The translations under genes were made by a program, and so were the position numbers. From contig JBGTBD010000002.1 of NCBI GenBank assembly GCA_041749475.1, forward strand, positions 58,496 to 122,495: a stretch of DNA of 64,000 nucleotides, read 5' to 3'. This document shows, piece by piece, positions 53,169 to 61,696 of this stretch (position 1 is its first letter; every line of letters starts with the position of its first letter). The stretch comes from JBGTBD01 sp041749475. Lineage in GTDB: Bacteria; Pseudomonadota; Alphaproteobacteria; Rickettsiales; UBA998. A model generated the notes under the pieces. That model made no database searches. It was given only the letters and a program-made list of their open reading frames with translations, and was not told where the DNA came from.

Positions 53169-53504
53169 ATGACGTTCGTTGTCACTGATGCGTGTGTACG
53201 CTGTAAATACATGGATTGCATAGAAGTCTGCCCCGTGGACTGCTTCTATGAGGGCGAGAACATGCTGGCGATCCATCCGGATGAATGTATCGATTGCGGT
53301 GTGTGTGAGCCTGAATGCCCGGTGGAAGCCATTGTCCCGGAAACGGACGAATTGCTGAAATGGGTCGAGATCAACCGCGAATATGCGCAGATCTGGCCCA
53401 ATATTACCAAGAAGAAAGAGCCTCCCGCCGATGCGGATGCGTTCAAGGACGTGAAGAACAAGTTCAAGACGCTGTTCAGCCCCAACCCCGGCACGGGCGA
53501 CTAG
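53169..53504 (+). CDS. fdxA: 7Fe ferredoxin FdxA
   Basis: 111 residues. Cluster ligands are in CVRCKYMDCIEVCPVDCF (3Fe-4S plus one 4Fe-4S ligand) and CIDCGVCEPECP (4Fe-4S), with the C-terminal extension usual for this type. GTGAGGTGAGG lies before the ATG. One base separates its stop from the GNAT gene, and carD is close downstream, an order common in alphaproteobacteria. Confidence 0.96.
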   Translation: MTFVVTDACVRCKYMDCIEVCPVDCFYEGENMLAIHPDECIDCGVCEPECPVEAIVPETDELLKWVEINREYAQIWPNITKKKEPPADADAFKDVKNKFKTLFSPNPGTGD

Positions 53505-53505
53505 C

Positions 53506-54009
53506 ATGTCCGCCTTCTCGGTGCGGGAGGCGGTGATTGCCGATATCCCATTGATTTTGAGCTTTATCCGCAAGCTGGCGGAGTATGAGAAGCTGGCCGC
53601 TGATGTGGTCGCGACGGAGGAGATGTTGCGCCAACAGCTCTTTGGTGATTCCCCGAAAGCACATGTCGTTTTTGCTGTTGTAGAGGGGGTGGAAGTCGGG
53701 TTCGCGCTTTATTTCTATAATTTCTCGACGTTTCTGGGGCGCGCGGGGCTTTATGTCGAGGATATTTTCGTCGATGAAGCCCATCGCGGAAAGGGTATCG
53801 GAAAAGGGCTCTACGGACACCTTGCCGCGAAGGCCGTAGGGGAGGGGTGTGGACGCATGGAATGGTGGGTATTAAATTGGAATACACCCTCTATTGCGTT
53901 CTATGAGGGTATCGGGGCGAGGCCCATGTCAGAATGGACGGTATATCGCTTAGACGGGCCGGAACTCAAGGGTTTTGCGAGCAATGATACGGCTAAAAAC
54001 TCGTCTTAA
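53506..54009 (+). CDS. GNAT family N-acetyltransferase
   Basis: 167 residues. The acetyl-CoA motif A is visible in VEDIFVDEAHRGKGIGKGLY, with the preceding beta strands and the final AFYEGIGARPMSEWTVYRL. The N-terminal IRKLAEYEKLAADVVATEE matches the subgroup often annotated as diamine acetyltransferase-like. Substrate unknown. It is one base downstream of fdxA. Confidence 0.92.
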   Translation: MSAFSVREAVIADIPLILSFIRKLAEYEKLAADVVATEEMLRQQLFGDSPKAHVVFAVVEGVEVGFALYFYNFSTFLGRAGLYVEDIFVDEAHRGKGIGKGLYGHLAAKAVGEGCGRMEWWVLNWNTPSIAFYEGIGARPMSEWTVYRLDGPELKGFASNDTAKNSS

Positions 54010-54093
54010 AACACCTTTGCTGTAAAAATTATATTAAATTTTAGACATATTTGATAAAAATTGCATTTCGCACTATCTTTCCCCCTTTTTTTG

Positions 54094-54103
54094 TGGTATA
54101 AAT
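54094..54103 (+). promoter_or_regulatory. Extended -10 promoter of carD
   Basis: TGGTATAAAT at 54094-54103 has the TGn extension before TATAAA. No good -35 is seen at the normal distance. Transcription would begin about 110 bases before carD. Confidence 0.45.
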
Positions 54104-54225
54104 ACAACGTCTTTCAGGGCATAAATGACGCGTTTTTGTTAGGTTTTTCCTGAGGTCCTTGTTCAATTCATCAGAAGCAAATCGCAATGGTTTCCTTCTA
54201 TGTACATTTTAAAAAAGGTGAGGCT

Positions 54226-54774
54226 ATGTCCAAAACAGTTAAGGCTAAGAAATCGGATTTTTCTGTTAATGATTACGTAGTATATCCCACGCATGGCGTC
54301 GGTAAGATTGTCGGAGAAGAAACCCAGCAGATTGGGGAAGTGGAGCTCCGCGTTTTCGTCATCGCGTTCGACAAGGACAAAATGACCCTGCGCGTACCCG
54401 TGACCCGCGCGACCGCTGCCGGTCTCCGTCACATCAGTTCCGGTGACCAGATCAAGAAGGCTATCGCCACCCTCAAAGGAAAAGCAAAGATTTCCCGCGG
54501 GATGTGGAGCCGCCGTGCGCAAGAATACGAAGCGAAGATTAATTCCGGAAACATCATGTCCATCGCGGAAGTTGTCCGTGATCTGCATAAGAACGTCGAT
54601 ACGTCCGAGCGTTCTTATTCCGAGCGCATGATCTATGAATCCGCACTGGGCCGTCTGGCCGGTGAAGTGGCTGCCGCTGAAGAGACCGAATACAAGGTCG
54701 CTTCCGACAAGCTGCTGAAGATCCTCCGCAAGGAAGCTGCTAAAACCACCGCGGTGGAAAAAGAAGCAGCGTAA
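54226..54774 (+). CDS. carD: CarD family transcription factor
   Basis: Binds the RNA polymerase beta subunit and stabilises open promoter complexes. 182 residues from the ATG at 54226 with GGTGAGG before it. The RNAP-interacting domain (VNDYVVYPTHGVGKIVGEE, then LRVFVIAFDKDKMTLRVPV) is followed by a helical DNA-binding domain (GMWSRRAQEYEAKINSG; EVVRDLHKNVDTSERSYSER). A Lys/Ala-rich tail ends the protein. A strong terminator follows. Confidence 0.96.
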   Translation: MSKTVKAKKSDFSVNDYVVYPTHGVGKIVGEETQQIGEVELRVFVIAFDKDKMTLRVPVTRATAAGLRHISSGDQIKKAIATLKGKAKISRGMWSRRAQEYEAKINSGNIMSIAEVVRDLHKNVDTSERSYSERMIYESALGRLAGEVAAAEETEYKVASDKLLKILRKEAAKTTAVEKEAA

Positions 54775-54804
54775 CGTCTTTACTCTAGGTTGCTCAAAAG
54801 GGGG

Positions 54805-54834
54805 GCGGGATAGCAATATCCCGCTCCTTTTTTT
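54805..54834 (+). terminator. Rho-independent terminator of carD
   Basis: Perfect eight-base stem GCGGGATA/TATCCCGC with a GCAA tetraloop, followed by TCCTTTTTTT. Confidence 0.9.
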
Positions 54835-54930
54835 ATGTAGAGGAAGTAATGGGTGAGTTTCATTTCATCTTACCCGAATAGTATTTACCCGTCATTAAAT
54901 CGTCATAGTATTTAATTATAGTTTACTAAT

Positions 54931-55497
54931 ATGGTAGATGACATTAAATACACTCCTTTTTGTACTGACACGGAAATTTCGCAGAATGAGATCGGCGCAA
55001 ACATAGTGCAGTACGGTTCCGCTGGGGTGGGGTTAGTGGTCGGAATATTAGGTGCGGGTGTGACGTCTCCATTAGCAGGCGGCATCGCTGCTGGAGGCTC
55101 TGTGCTTGCAGAGGGTATTCGCGCCAAATGCACCGATCAATCCTTCGAAGAAATGGGTAAGCAAACGATGTTGGAAGCGGGGAGTATTGCTATGCGTACA
55201 GGAGCCAGTTTTATACCTCTTGGTGGGGTGGCGGGCGATGTCGTCGTGGCGGGTATTACTAGCGTTTACGACGTGGCAACAAGAAATATACCGGTGACTC
55301 CCCGTAGTTATGCTAACGAACCGACGGCGATAACTAGGGGGCCTAGGCAACTCTTCCCTGAATCAATTCGAACGCAAGTAGCAGAGGCCTTCCCTGAAAC
55401 GGCCATCACGCAGCAATACGATGCTGACCCTGCTAAGGGGCATGGGCTCCATTCTACCGGCAAGTCTTCGGGCCCCACTGCCGGTGAATTATATTAG
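54931..55497 (+). CDS. Hypothetical protein with glycine-rich hydrophobic segments
   Basis: 188 residues, no family recognised. Residues about 28-60 are a Gly/Ala/Val-rich stretch (SAGVGLVVGILGAGVTSPLA) that could enter membranes or pack as glycine-zipper helices. A second such stretch is MRTGASFIPLGGVAGDVVVA. The C-terminal third is polar and likely disordered. There is no signal peptide. It lies between the carD terminator and the convergent sdhB, whose stop overlaps its own stop codon. No strong ribosome binding site is visible. Looks like an accessory or effector-like small protein, but nothing proves this. Confidence 0.55.
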   Translation: MVDDIKYTPFCTDTEISQNEIGANIVQYGSAGVGLVVGILGAGVTSPLAGGIAAGGSVLAEGIRAKCTDQSFEEMGKQTMLEAGSIAMRTGASFIPLGGVAGDVVVAGITSVYDVATRNIPVTPRSYANEPTAITRGPRQLFPESIRTQVAEAFPETAITQQYDADPAKGHGLHSTGKSSGPTAGELY

Positions 55498-56297
55498 ATC
55501 TTCCGCTCGACCATCAGTTTCTTGATCTCGGCGATGGCCTTGGCGGGGTTTAATCCCTTCGGGCAAGTCTTCGCGCAGTTCATGATGGTGTGGCAGCGGT
55601 AGAGGCGGAACGGGTCTTCGAGATTGTCGAGGCGTTCACCCGTCATTTCGTCACGGCTATCGACGATCCAGCGGTATGCCTGGAGGAGGACGGCGGGGCC
55701 GAGATAGCGGTCGCTGTTCCACCAATAGCTGGGGCAGGAGGTCGTGCAGCAGAAGAAGCAGAGGATGCATTCATAGAGGCCATCGAGCTTGGCGCGATCT
55801 TCCGGCGATTGCAGGCGCTCACGGCTGGGGTCGGGGCTTTGGGTTTGCAGCCAGGGCTGGATGGAGGCGTATTGCGCATAGACGTGGCTGAGGTCGGGGA
55901 CTAAGTCTTTGATTACGGGCATGTGCGGCAATGGGTAGATGGTCACTTCCCCGGCGACGTCGTCAATCGGCTTGGTGCAGGCGAGCGTATTCGTTCCGTC
56001 GATATTCATCGAGCAGGAACCACAAATCCCTTCGCGGCAAGAGCGGCGGAAGGTGAGAGTGGAATCCATCTCGTCTTTGATTTTAATGATGGCGTCGAGC
56101 ACCATCGGGCCGCACGTGTCGAGATCGATATCGTAGCGGTCAATATGCGGGTTCATCGGCGTGCCGTTCTCGTCACGCGTATCCGGATTCCAGCGATAGA
56201 TGTTGAAGCGCTTGACGCGTTTCGCATCCTTCGGCGCTTCAAAATATGCGCCCTGCTTGGTGATCTTGGAATTACGCGGCAGTGAAAATTCAACCAT
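55494..56297 (-). CDS. sdhB: Succinate dehydrogenase iron-sulfur subunit
   Basis: Electron-transfer subunit of complex II. 267 residues. [2Fe-2S] ligands are in CREGICGSCSMNIDG and the following Cys of LACTKP; [4Fe-4S] and [3Fe-4S] ligands are in CILCFFCCTTSCPSYWWN and CHTIMNCAKTCPKGLNP. Last gene of sdhC-sdhD-sdhA-sdhB. Confidence 0.97.
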   Translation of the reverse strand: MVEFSLPRNSKITKQGAYFEAPKDAKRVKRFNIYRWNPDTRDENGTPMNPHIDRYDIDLDTCGPMVLDAIIKIKDEMDSTLTFRRSCREGICGSCSMNIDGTNTLACTKPIDDVAGEVTIYPLPHMPVIKDLVPDLSHVYAQYASIQPWLQTQSPDPSRERLQSPEDRAKLDGLYECILCFFCCTTSCPSYWWNSDRYLGPAVLLQAYRWIVDSRDEMTGERLDNLEDPFRLYRCHTIMNCAKTCPKGLNPAKAIAEIKKLMVERKI

Positions 56298-56307
56298 GTT
56301 CGTATCC

Positions 56308-58101
56308 TTAGTAGACGCGTTTTTTCGGTGGGATGGGTTGTACGTCGTCGGTCATCGTGTTCATGTGGACGGGGCGGTAGTCGATGGCGACCTGACCCTG
56401 TTCGTTGATCCATGTCACCGTGTGCTTCATCCAGTTGTGGTCATCCCGTTCGGAAAAATCTTCGCGTGCATGTGCGCCGCGCGATTCCTGACGATTGGCG
56501 GCGCCGACGAGGGTGACGACGGCCTGGCCGAGGAGGTTATCCAGTTCCAGCGCTTCGACGAGGTCGGAGTTCCAGATCATGCCACGGTCGGAAAGTTGCA
56601 GGTCGCCGAAGGACTGATAAACATCGTAGATTTTCTGGCAGCCTTCGTTGAGGACGTCCGCCGTGCGGAATACGGCGGCATTATTCTGCATCACATGCTG
56701 CATGTTGTGACGGATCGTCGCGGTGCGCGTGGAGCCGCTGGCGGTGCGGATGCGGTCGAGGCGGGCGATGATTTTGTCGGTCGCGTGCTGGGGCGCTTTT
56801 TTCGGTGCGGCGCCGGGAGTGACGGTTTCTTTGGCGCGGTGCGCGGCAGCGCGGCCAAAGACGACGAGATCGAGCAGCGAGTTGGAGCCGAGGCGGTTTG
56901 CGCCGTGAACGGAAACGCAGGCCGCTTCACCAATCGCCATCAGGCCGGGGACGACCATGTCGGGATTGCCGTTATAGAGCGTCACTACCTCGCCGTGATA
57001 ATTCGTCGGGATACCGCCCATGTTGTAATGCACGGTCGGCAGGACTGGAATAGGTTGCTTCGTTACATCCACGCCCGCGAAAACTTTCGCGGTCTCGGCG
57101 ATGCCGGGGAGGCGTTTATGGATGATCTCCGGGTCGAGGTGTTCGAGGTGGAGATAGATGTGATCTTTTTTCGGGCCGACGCCGCGGCCTTCGCGGATCT
57201 CGATGGTCATCGAGCGCGAGACCACGTCACGCGACGCTAAATCTTTCGCGGACGGGGCGTAGCGTTCCATGAAACGTTCGCCTTCGGAATTGCGGAGTAT
57301 ACCGCCTTCACCGCGTACGCCTTCGGTGATGAGTACGCCTGCGCCGTACACGCCCGTGGGGTGGAACTGGACGAATTCCATGTCCTGCATCGGGAGGCCA
57401 GCGCGTTGCACCATGCCGCCGCCGTCACCCGTGGAGGTGTGAGCGGAGGTGCAGGAGAAGTAGGTGCGGCCATAGCCGCCGGTGGCGAGCACGGTTTGCT
57501 GCGCCCAGAAGCGGTGCAGCGTGCCATCATCAAGATTCCATGCCATGACGCCACAGCATTGGCCGTTATCGTCCATCAACAAATCGATCGCGAAATATTC
57601 TATAAAGAATTCGGCGTGGTGGCGGAGCGCCTGCGTGTAGAGCGTGTGTAAAATCGCGTGTCCCGTACGGTCGGCGGCGGCGCAGGTGCGTTGGGCGGGG
57701 GGGCCTTCGCCGTATTGCGTGGTCATCCCGCCGAAGGGGCGTTGGTAGATTTTACCGTCTTCACGACGGGAGAAGGGAACGCCGTAATGCTCCAGCTCGA
57801 TCACCGCGTCGATGGCGTTCTTGCACATATATTCGATGGCGTCCTGATCGCCTAGCCAGTCGGAGCCTTTGATGGTGTCATAGAAATGCCAGCGCCAATC
57901 ATCCTCGCCCATGTTGCCCAGCGCGGCGGAGATGCCGCCTTGCGCGGCGACCGTGTGGCTGCGGGTGGGGAATACTTTACTGATGCAGGCGGTCTTGAGT
58001 CCCGCTTCCGCCATACCGAAGGTGGCGCGCAAGCCCGCACCGCCCGCGCCGACGACGACGACATCGTATGTATGGTCAATGATGGTATAATTCGCTGTCA
58101 T
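56308..58101 (-). CDS. sdhA: Succinate dehydrogenase flavoprotein subunit
   Basis: Oxidises succinate to fumarate with covalent FAD. 597 residues. The FAD motif is VVVVGAGGAGLRATFGMAEA and the FAD-linking histidine lies in TRSHTVAAQGG. Substrate and FAD residues are in HGANRLGSNSLLDLVVFGRA. Lies 10 bases from sdhB and sdhD on either side. Confidence 0.98.
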   Translation of the reverse strand: MTANYTIIDHTYDVVVVGAGGAGLRATFGMAEAGLKTACISKVFPTRSHTVAAQGGISAALGNMGEDDWRWHFYDTIKGSDWLGDQDAIEYMCKNAIDAVIELEHYGVPFSRREDGKIYQRPFGGMTTQYGEGPPAQRTCAAADRTGHAILHTLYTQALRHHAEFFIEYFAIDLLMDDNGQCCGVMAWNLDDGTLHRFWAQQTVLATGGYGRTYFSCTSAHTSTGDGGGMVQRAGLPMQDMEFVQFHPTGVYGAGVLITEGVRGEGGILRNSEGERFMERYAPSAKDLASRDVVSRSMTIEIREGRGVGPKKDHIYLHLEHLDPEIIHKRLPGIAETAKVFAGVDVTKQPIPVLPTVHYNMGGIPTNYHGEVVTLYNGNPDMVVPGLMAIGEAACVSVHGANRLGSNSLLDLVVFGRAAAHRAKETVTPGAAPKKAPQHATDKIIARLDRIRTASGSTRTATIRHNMQHVMQNNAAVFRTADVLNEGCQKIYDVYQSFGDLQLSDRGMIWNSDLVEALELDNLLGQAVVTLVGAANRQESRGAHAREDFSERDDHNWMKHTVTWINEQGQVAIDYRPVHMNTMTDDVQPIPPKKRVY

Positions 58102-58111
58102 ATCTTTTATC

Positions 58112-58525
58112 CTAATCCACCATCACCGATTCGCCGAAATGCATCACCAGCACGGCCATGATACTTAATATACCGGCGGTAATGAAGATGATCTTCATGG
58201 TGATGAGCATCACCGGGCCACTTACTTTTCCGTGCACATAATCCTCGATCACGACCTGCATCCCGAGCATCGCATGGTAGAACAGGCTGCCCAGCATCAA
58301 CACCATGCCGAGCGTGTGCAGCGGCGATTCAAACCATTTCATCACGTCCACGCTGTTCTGGTAGAAAGTCAACGACAGCAACGAGGAGATGAACCACATG
58401 CACAGCGGGATCAGCATCACGGCGGTGAAGCGTTGAGCGATCCAATGATGTGTGCCGTCTTTCGCGGAACCGAGGTTCCGCGCGTTCTTCATCGGGTTGC
58501 GGAAGGGGTCTTTCTTCATGCTCAT
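58112..58525 (-). CDS. sdhD: Succinate dehydrogenase membrane anchor SdhD
   Basis: 137 residues with three membrane segments (FTAVMLIPLCMWFISSLLSL; LGMVLMLGSLFYHAMLGMQV; MKIIFITAGILSIMAVLVM). The histidine of LFYHAMLGMQVVIEDYVH is the probable heme ligand. The ATG at 58525 overlaps the sdhC stop by four bases (ATGA); a longer upstream frame is part of sdhC. Confidence 0.93.
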   Translation of the reverse strand: MSMKKDPFRNPMKNARNLGSAKDGTHHWIAQRFTAVMLIPLCMWFISSLLSLTFYQNSVDVMKWFESPLHTLGMVLMLGSLFYHAMLGMQVVIEDYVHGKVSGPVMLITMKIIFITAGILSIMAVLVMHFGESVMVD

Positions 58526-58923
58526 GATTGGCCTCCGAGCACGGTCGCCCAGGTGCAGACCGTCATCACGATAGTAAGTAGTAATACGAAAACGCCCGAC
58601 TTCGTCATCGTGCCGATCTCGAAGCCTTTGCCTGCATCCCAGAAGAGATGGCGGATGCCGTTGCACATATGGTAATAAAAGGCGGCTGACCAGCCGACGA
58701 GGAAGACGAGTCCCAGGGTGCTGGCAAAGAAGGTGACGACCTGTTTGTAAAGACCGGGGTCATACGCGGCCGCATACAGCCACAGCGCGAAGACGAGTGC
58801 GCCCAACGAGAGGGCCACGCCTGTCATCCGGTGCAGGATGGACATCGCCATCGTGATTTGCCACTTGTAGATTTGCAAATGTGGAGAGAGCGGACGCTCG
58901 GCTTTGATTTTCGGTGTCGTCAC
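58522..58923 (-). CDS. sdhC: Succinate dehydrogenase cytochrome b556 subunit SdhC
   Basis: 133 residues with the typical start RPLSPHLQIYKWQITMAMSI followed by LHRMTG, which forms part of the quinone site, and the heme ligand in HMCNGIRHLFWDAGKG. Three membrane segments. The start codon is GTG at 58923. First gene of the sdhCDAB operon. Confidence 0.95.
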   Translation of the reverse strand: MTTPKIKAERPLSPHLQIYKWQITMAMSILHRMTGVALSLGALVFALWLYAAAYDPGLYKQVVTFFASTLGLVFLVGWSAAFYYHMCNGIRHLFWDAGKGFEIGTMTKSGVFVLLLTIVMTVCTWATVLGGQS

Positions 58924-59069
58924 GGAATAACCCCTACCTTTTTTGCGAACGGGATGCGCGGGTGCGCAGAGCTATGCTTTTCCGTCTATATAGCGGAAAG
59001 CATGCGAGATGCAATCTTCACAGCGGAATTTTTTTTGTATGGTGGCTTTTTTAGGAAAGCTGTCTCAAA

Positions 59070-60530
59070 TCAGGCGAGAAATGCGCTCTCCACGGGAAGC
59101 TTCGCACCGCCGCCCGCCTTGGCGATCACCGGCTGGTCACGGTCCACATCCACTAGCGCGTTTTTGCTGTAGGGGTTATCCATGCCTTTCGCCACGGCGA
59201 CTGCTGCACCAAGTGCTGCTAAATCCATTCCCGCAAGCCCGGGAGGAGGAGCGGCGTCGCCCCGCATGGGCCCCCCCTCATCGATACGCGGTGCAGGGTA
59301 TTCTCTTGTGCCCTGCCCAGGAACAAAGGGCTTTTTGGGTTCTTTTGCATGCGGATTGATGGGTTTCGGGTCCCCGATTGACGGGTGTATGCGTGGTGGT
59401 TCGGCATGTTCGCGATGGGGTAACGGTTGCAGCTGGTTCGGAATGGGCATTGGTTCGCCATCAGGTAGTTCTACAGTAGTGGGTTGAGCCACTTGAACTG
59501 GAGTGGGTTCCGCCACGCCCTGCTGTTGGTCTTTCTTCATCTCGGCTTGCTTTTCTTCCAGTTTTTGCAAGGTTTCCTTTGTGACCTTGCCGGTCGCTTC
59601 CAGACCGTTCTCTTCCTGGAATTTTTTTAGTTCAGCAGAGGTGACTTTTCCATTGATGCCATCCACGCCCTCATTCTTGAATTTTTTATCGGGGTCGATG
59701 TCATACCCCAGATCTTTCAAGTCCTGCTGTGCTTGTTTGATGGATTCCGCATCGGTCAGAATTTCCGTTCTTTCCGGGCGAGGTGCGGGAATGGTAGGTT
59801 GCTGTTGCCCTTGCGGTGCACTCAAAGGTGCGGCAGCGATATCGGTTCCCGCCGGCACCGGCGAATGCAGTGCCGCTCCGTCTACAACCCCTACAGGCGT
59901 TGGCGCGGTGGATTGAAGTTCACCCGTGTGAGAGGCAGTGTGTAGCTTATCTCCGGGCTCACCCACCTGAGGCGCCGACTGTTCGGGCATAACGCGATCA
60001 GGATTGTTTGCATTGCGGATATTGGTTAGCACCTCAGGAGTAATGGCATCTGCCTGCACCTGAATTTCACCTTCAAGGCTGCGAACCCCCGTAAATATTT
60101 CCGCACCAGCATCCTTATTAAGCTGCTGAATCACGGAAGCTCTGTCAGCATCATTGGGAATATTCAGTACAAAATTATTGGCGACGATGGTCACTTCATA
60201 GCCCGTGGAAGCTTCTAAATTCTGCTGCGCTTGAACGAAAGTAGCATCTGCAGCTGCTCGTTGCTCTTGCCGCTGAAGCTCTGCCATTTTCTGATCTGCA
60301 AGGCGTTCGGCTTCCGTCATGCCTGCTAGATCTTCTTTGATGACATCCGCAATGGATTGAGAGCGTTTGTCTTCGTCGCCGATAACGATGCGGCGCGCTA
60401 TGCCTTCTTCTGGCTGAGATAAGGCGATTGGTGGTTCCCCGGCTCTCCCTTCCCGTTCCTCTAGAAATGCTCTCATTTGCTCCCCAGCGACCTGACCTGC
60501 CGTATTTCCCACGTCTTCCGAGAATGCCAT
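59070..60530 (-). CDS. Peptidoglycan-binding-domain protein, proline-rich, no signal peptide
   Basis: 486 residues. A PG_binding_1-like domain spans about residues 262-335 (SIKQAQQDLKDLGYDIDPDK; INGKVTSAELKKFQEENGLE). The first 130 residues are charged and helical (MTEAERLADQKMAELQRQEQ), the rest is Pro/Gln-rich and probably disordered. No signal peptide or membrane segment is visible, so it is not clear how the domain would meet peptidoglycan. It may be exported by another route, or the domain may bind something else. Lies between sdhC and ctrA on the same strand. Confidence 0.75.
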   Translation of the reverse strand: MAFSEDVGNTAGQVAGEQMRAFLEEREGRAGEPPIALSQPEEGIARRIVIGDEDKRSQSIADVIKEDLAGMTEAERLADQKMAELQRQEQRAAADATFVQAQQNLEASTGYEVTIVANNFVLNIPNDADRASVIQQLNKDAGAEIFTGVRSLEGEIQVQADAITPEVLTNIRNANNPDRVMPEQSAPQVGEPGDKLHTASHTGELQSTAPTPVGVVDGAALHSPVPAGTDIAAAPLSAPQGQQQPTIPAPRPERTEILTDAESIKQAQQDLKDLGYDIDPDKKFKNEGVDGINGKVTSAELKKFQEENGLEATGKVTKETLQKLEEKQAEMKKDQQQGVAEPTPVQVAQPTTVELPDGEPMPIPNQLQPLPHREHAEPPRIHPSIGDPKPINPHAKEPKKPFVPGQGTREYPAPRIDEGGPMRGDAAPPPGLAGMDLAALGAAVAVAKGMDNPYSKNALVDVDRDQPVIAKAGGGAKLPVESAFLA

Positions 60531-60640
60531 ATTAAAACCCCATATGTACTATAATAAAATAATGTACATTGTTACATTATACCCTCATTTTTCTTAACTG
60601 TTTATTAAATAAATCATATGTCATGCAATTGTCATATACA

Positions 60641-60670
60641 AAAAAAAGCCCGCTCTAAAGCGGGCTTTTT
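60641..60670 (-). terminator. Bidirectional-looking terminator after ctrA
   Basis: Stem AGCCCGC/GCGGGCT with loop TCTAAA. On the minus strand it is followed by a run of seven T, 31 bases after the ctrA stop. The plus strand also has a five-T run, but no plus-strand gene ends here. Confidence 0.9.
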
Positions 60671-60700
60671 ATAGTATGTCTACTCGAAGGCGACGGCTGA

Positions 60701-61435
60701 TCAGGCGGTCTCAGGCTCAAGCACCTTCGACTTCTGCTTTCCCACGGGGGCAGCGCCAACCTCCGGTTCTTTGAGGACGTAGCCACGGCCCCAGACGGTT
60801 TCGATATAGTTATCGCCGCCGGAGGATTCGGACAGTTTCTTGCGGAGTTTGCAGACGAACACGTCGATGATCTTCAGTTCCGGCTCGTCGATCCCGCCAT
60901 ATAGATGGTTCAAGAACATCTCCTTCGTCAGGGTCGAGCCCTTGCGGAGAGAGAGGAGTTCTAGAATCGCGTATTCTTTGCTGGTCAGGTGAATCGGTTT
61001 GCTATCGACTTCGACCGAGCGCGTATCGAGGTTCACGGTCAGTTTCCCGGTGCGGATGACCGACTCAGAATGCCCTTTGGAACGACGGACGATAGCCTGG
61101 ATGCGGGCGATGAGCTCGCCTTTGTTGAACGGCTTGGTCAGGTAATCATCCGCACCATAGCCGAGACCTTTGATTTTCTGGTCAGGGCCGGAGAGGCCGG
61201 AGAGGATCAGGATCGGGGTGGTGACTTTTGCGGCACGGAAACGGCGCAATACCTCATACCCGTCAATATCAGGAAGCATCAGGTCGAGAATGATGATATC
61301 ATAATCATAGATACGACCGATTTCGAGGCCTTCCTCGCCCAACTGGGTGGTATCGCAAATGATACCTTCGGAGGCAAGGGACAGCTCAATGGCTTTAGCG
61401 GTAGATGGATCGTCTTCAACTAGGAGAACGCGCAT
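60701..61435 (-). CDS. ctrA: Cell cycle response regulator CtrA
   Basis: Master regulator of cell cycle, motility and development in alphaproteobacteria. 244 residues from the ATG at 61435 (MRVLLVEDDPSTAKAIELSL). The receiver domain has the acidic pair ED and phospho-acceptor Asp in IILDLMLPDIDGYEVLRRF. The C-terminal winged helix (HLTSKEYAILELLSLRKGST; EPELKIIDVFVCKLRKKL; YIETVWGRGYVL) matches CtrA almost motif for motif. A Lys-rich C-terminal tail lacks the terminal Ala-Ala degradation signal of Caulobacter, ending ETA instead. Divergent from fliI. Confidence 0.95.
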   Translation of the reverse strand: MRVLLVEDDPSTAKAIELSLASEGIICDTTQLGEEGLEIGRIYDYDIIILDLMLPDIDGYEVLRRFRAAKVTTPILILSGLSGPDQKIKGLGYGADDYLTKPFNKGELIARIQAIVRRSKGHSESVIRTGKLTVNLDTRSVEVDSKPIHLTSKEYAILELLSLRKGSTLTKEMFLNHLYGGIDEPELKIIDVFVCKLRKKLSESSGGDNYIETVWGRGYVLKEPEVGAAPVGKQKSKVLEPETA

Positions 61436-61511
61436 GGATTTTAACCTCACTCAAAAGTCGTTAGATGGTCGCCTGAAACGAAGAGAATACCTCGCCTTCA
61501 GGTTGTCTGAG

Positions 61512-61526
61512 TTAACAAAACCTTTA
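61512..61526. promoter_or_regulatory. CtrA-like binding site between ctrA and fliI
   Basis: TTAA-CAAAACC-TTTA: one mismatch to the TTAA-N7-TTAA CtrA consensus. It lies 77 bases upstream of ctrA in the 261-base divergent region, which has several other TTAA half-sites (61536, 61552, 61571, 61601 areas). It could serve autoregulation or flagellar control. Confidence 0.4.
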
Positions 61527-61696
61527 CGGTAAGTATTAACATAAACTGTTTCTTAAAACAAGTAACACTTTAACCCGAAATCATTTTGCTGCAATCACAA
61601 TGTTAATTTTCAATATAAAATGACGGAAATGTAGGCAAAATGCGAAACGCATGTTACACTGTCGCCACAATAACGATTGGTTTTATCGATACGTAA

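Noticed and set aside
56200..57240. 346-codon plus-strand frame opposite sdhA
   Set aside because: Antisense shadow created by GC-rich codon bias in sdhA and sdhB.
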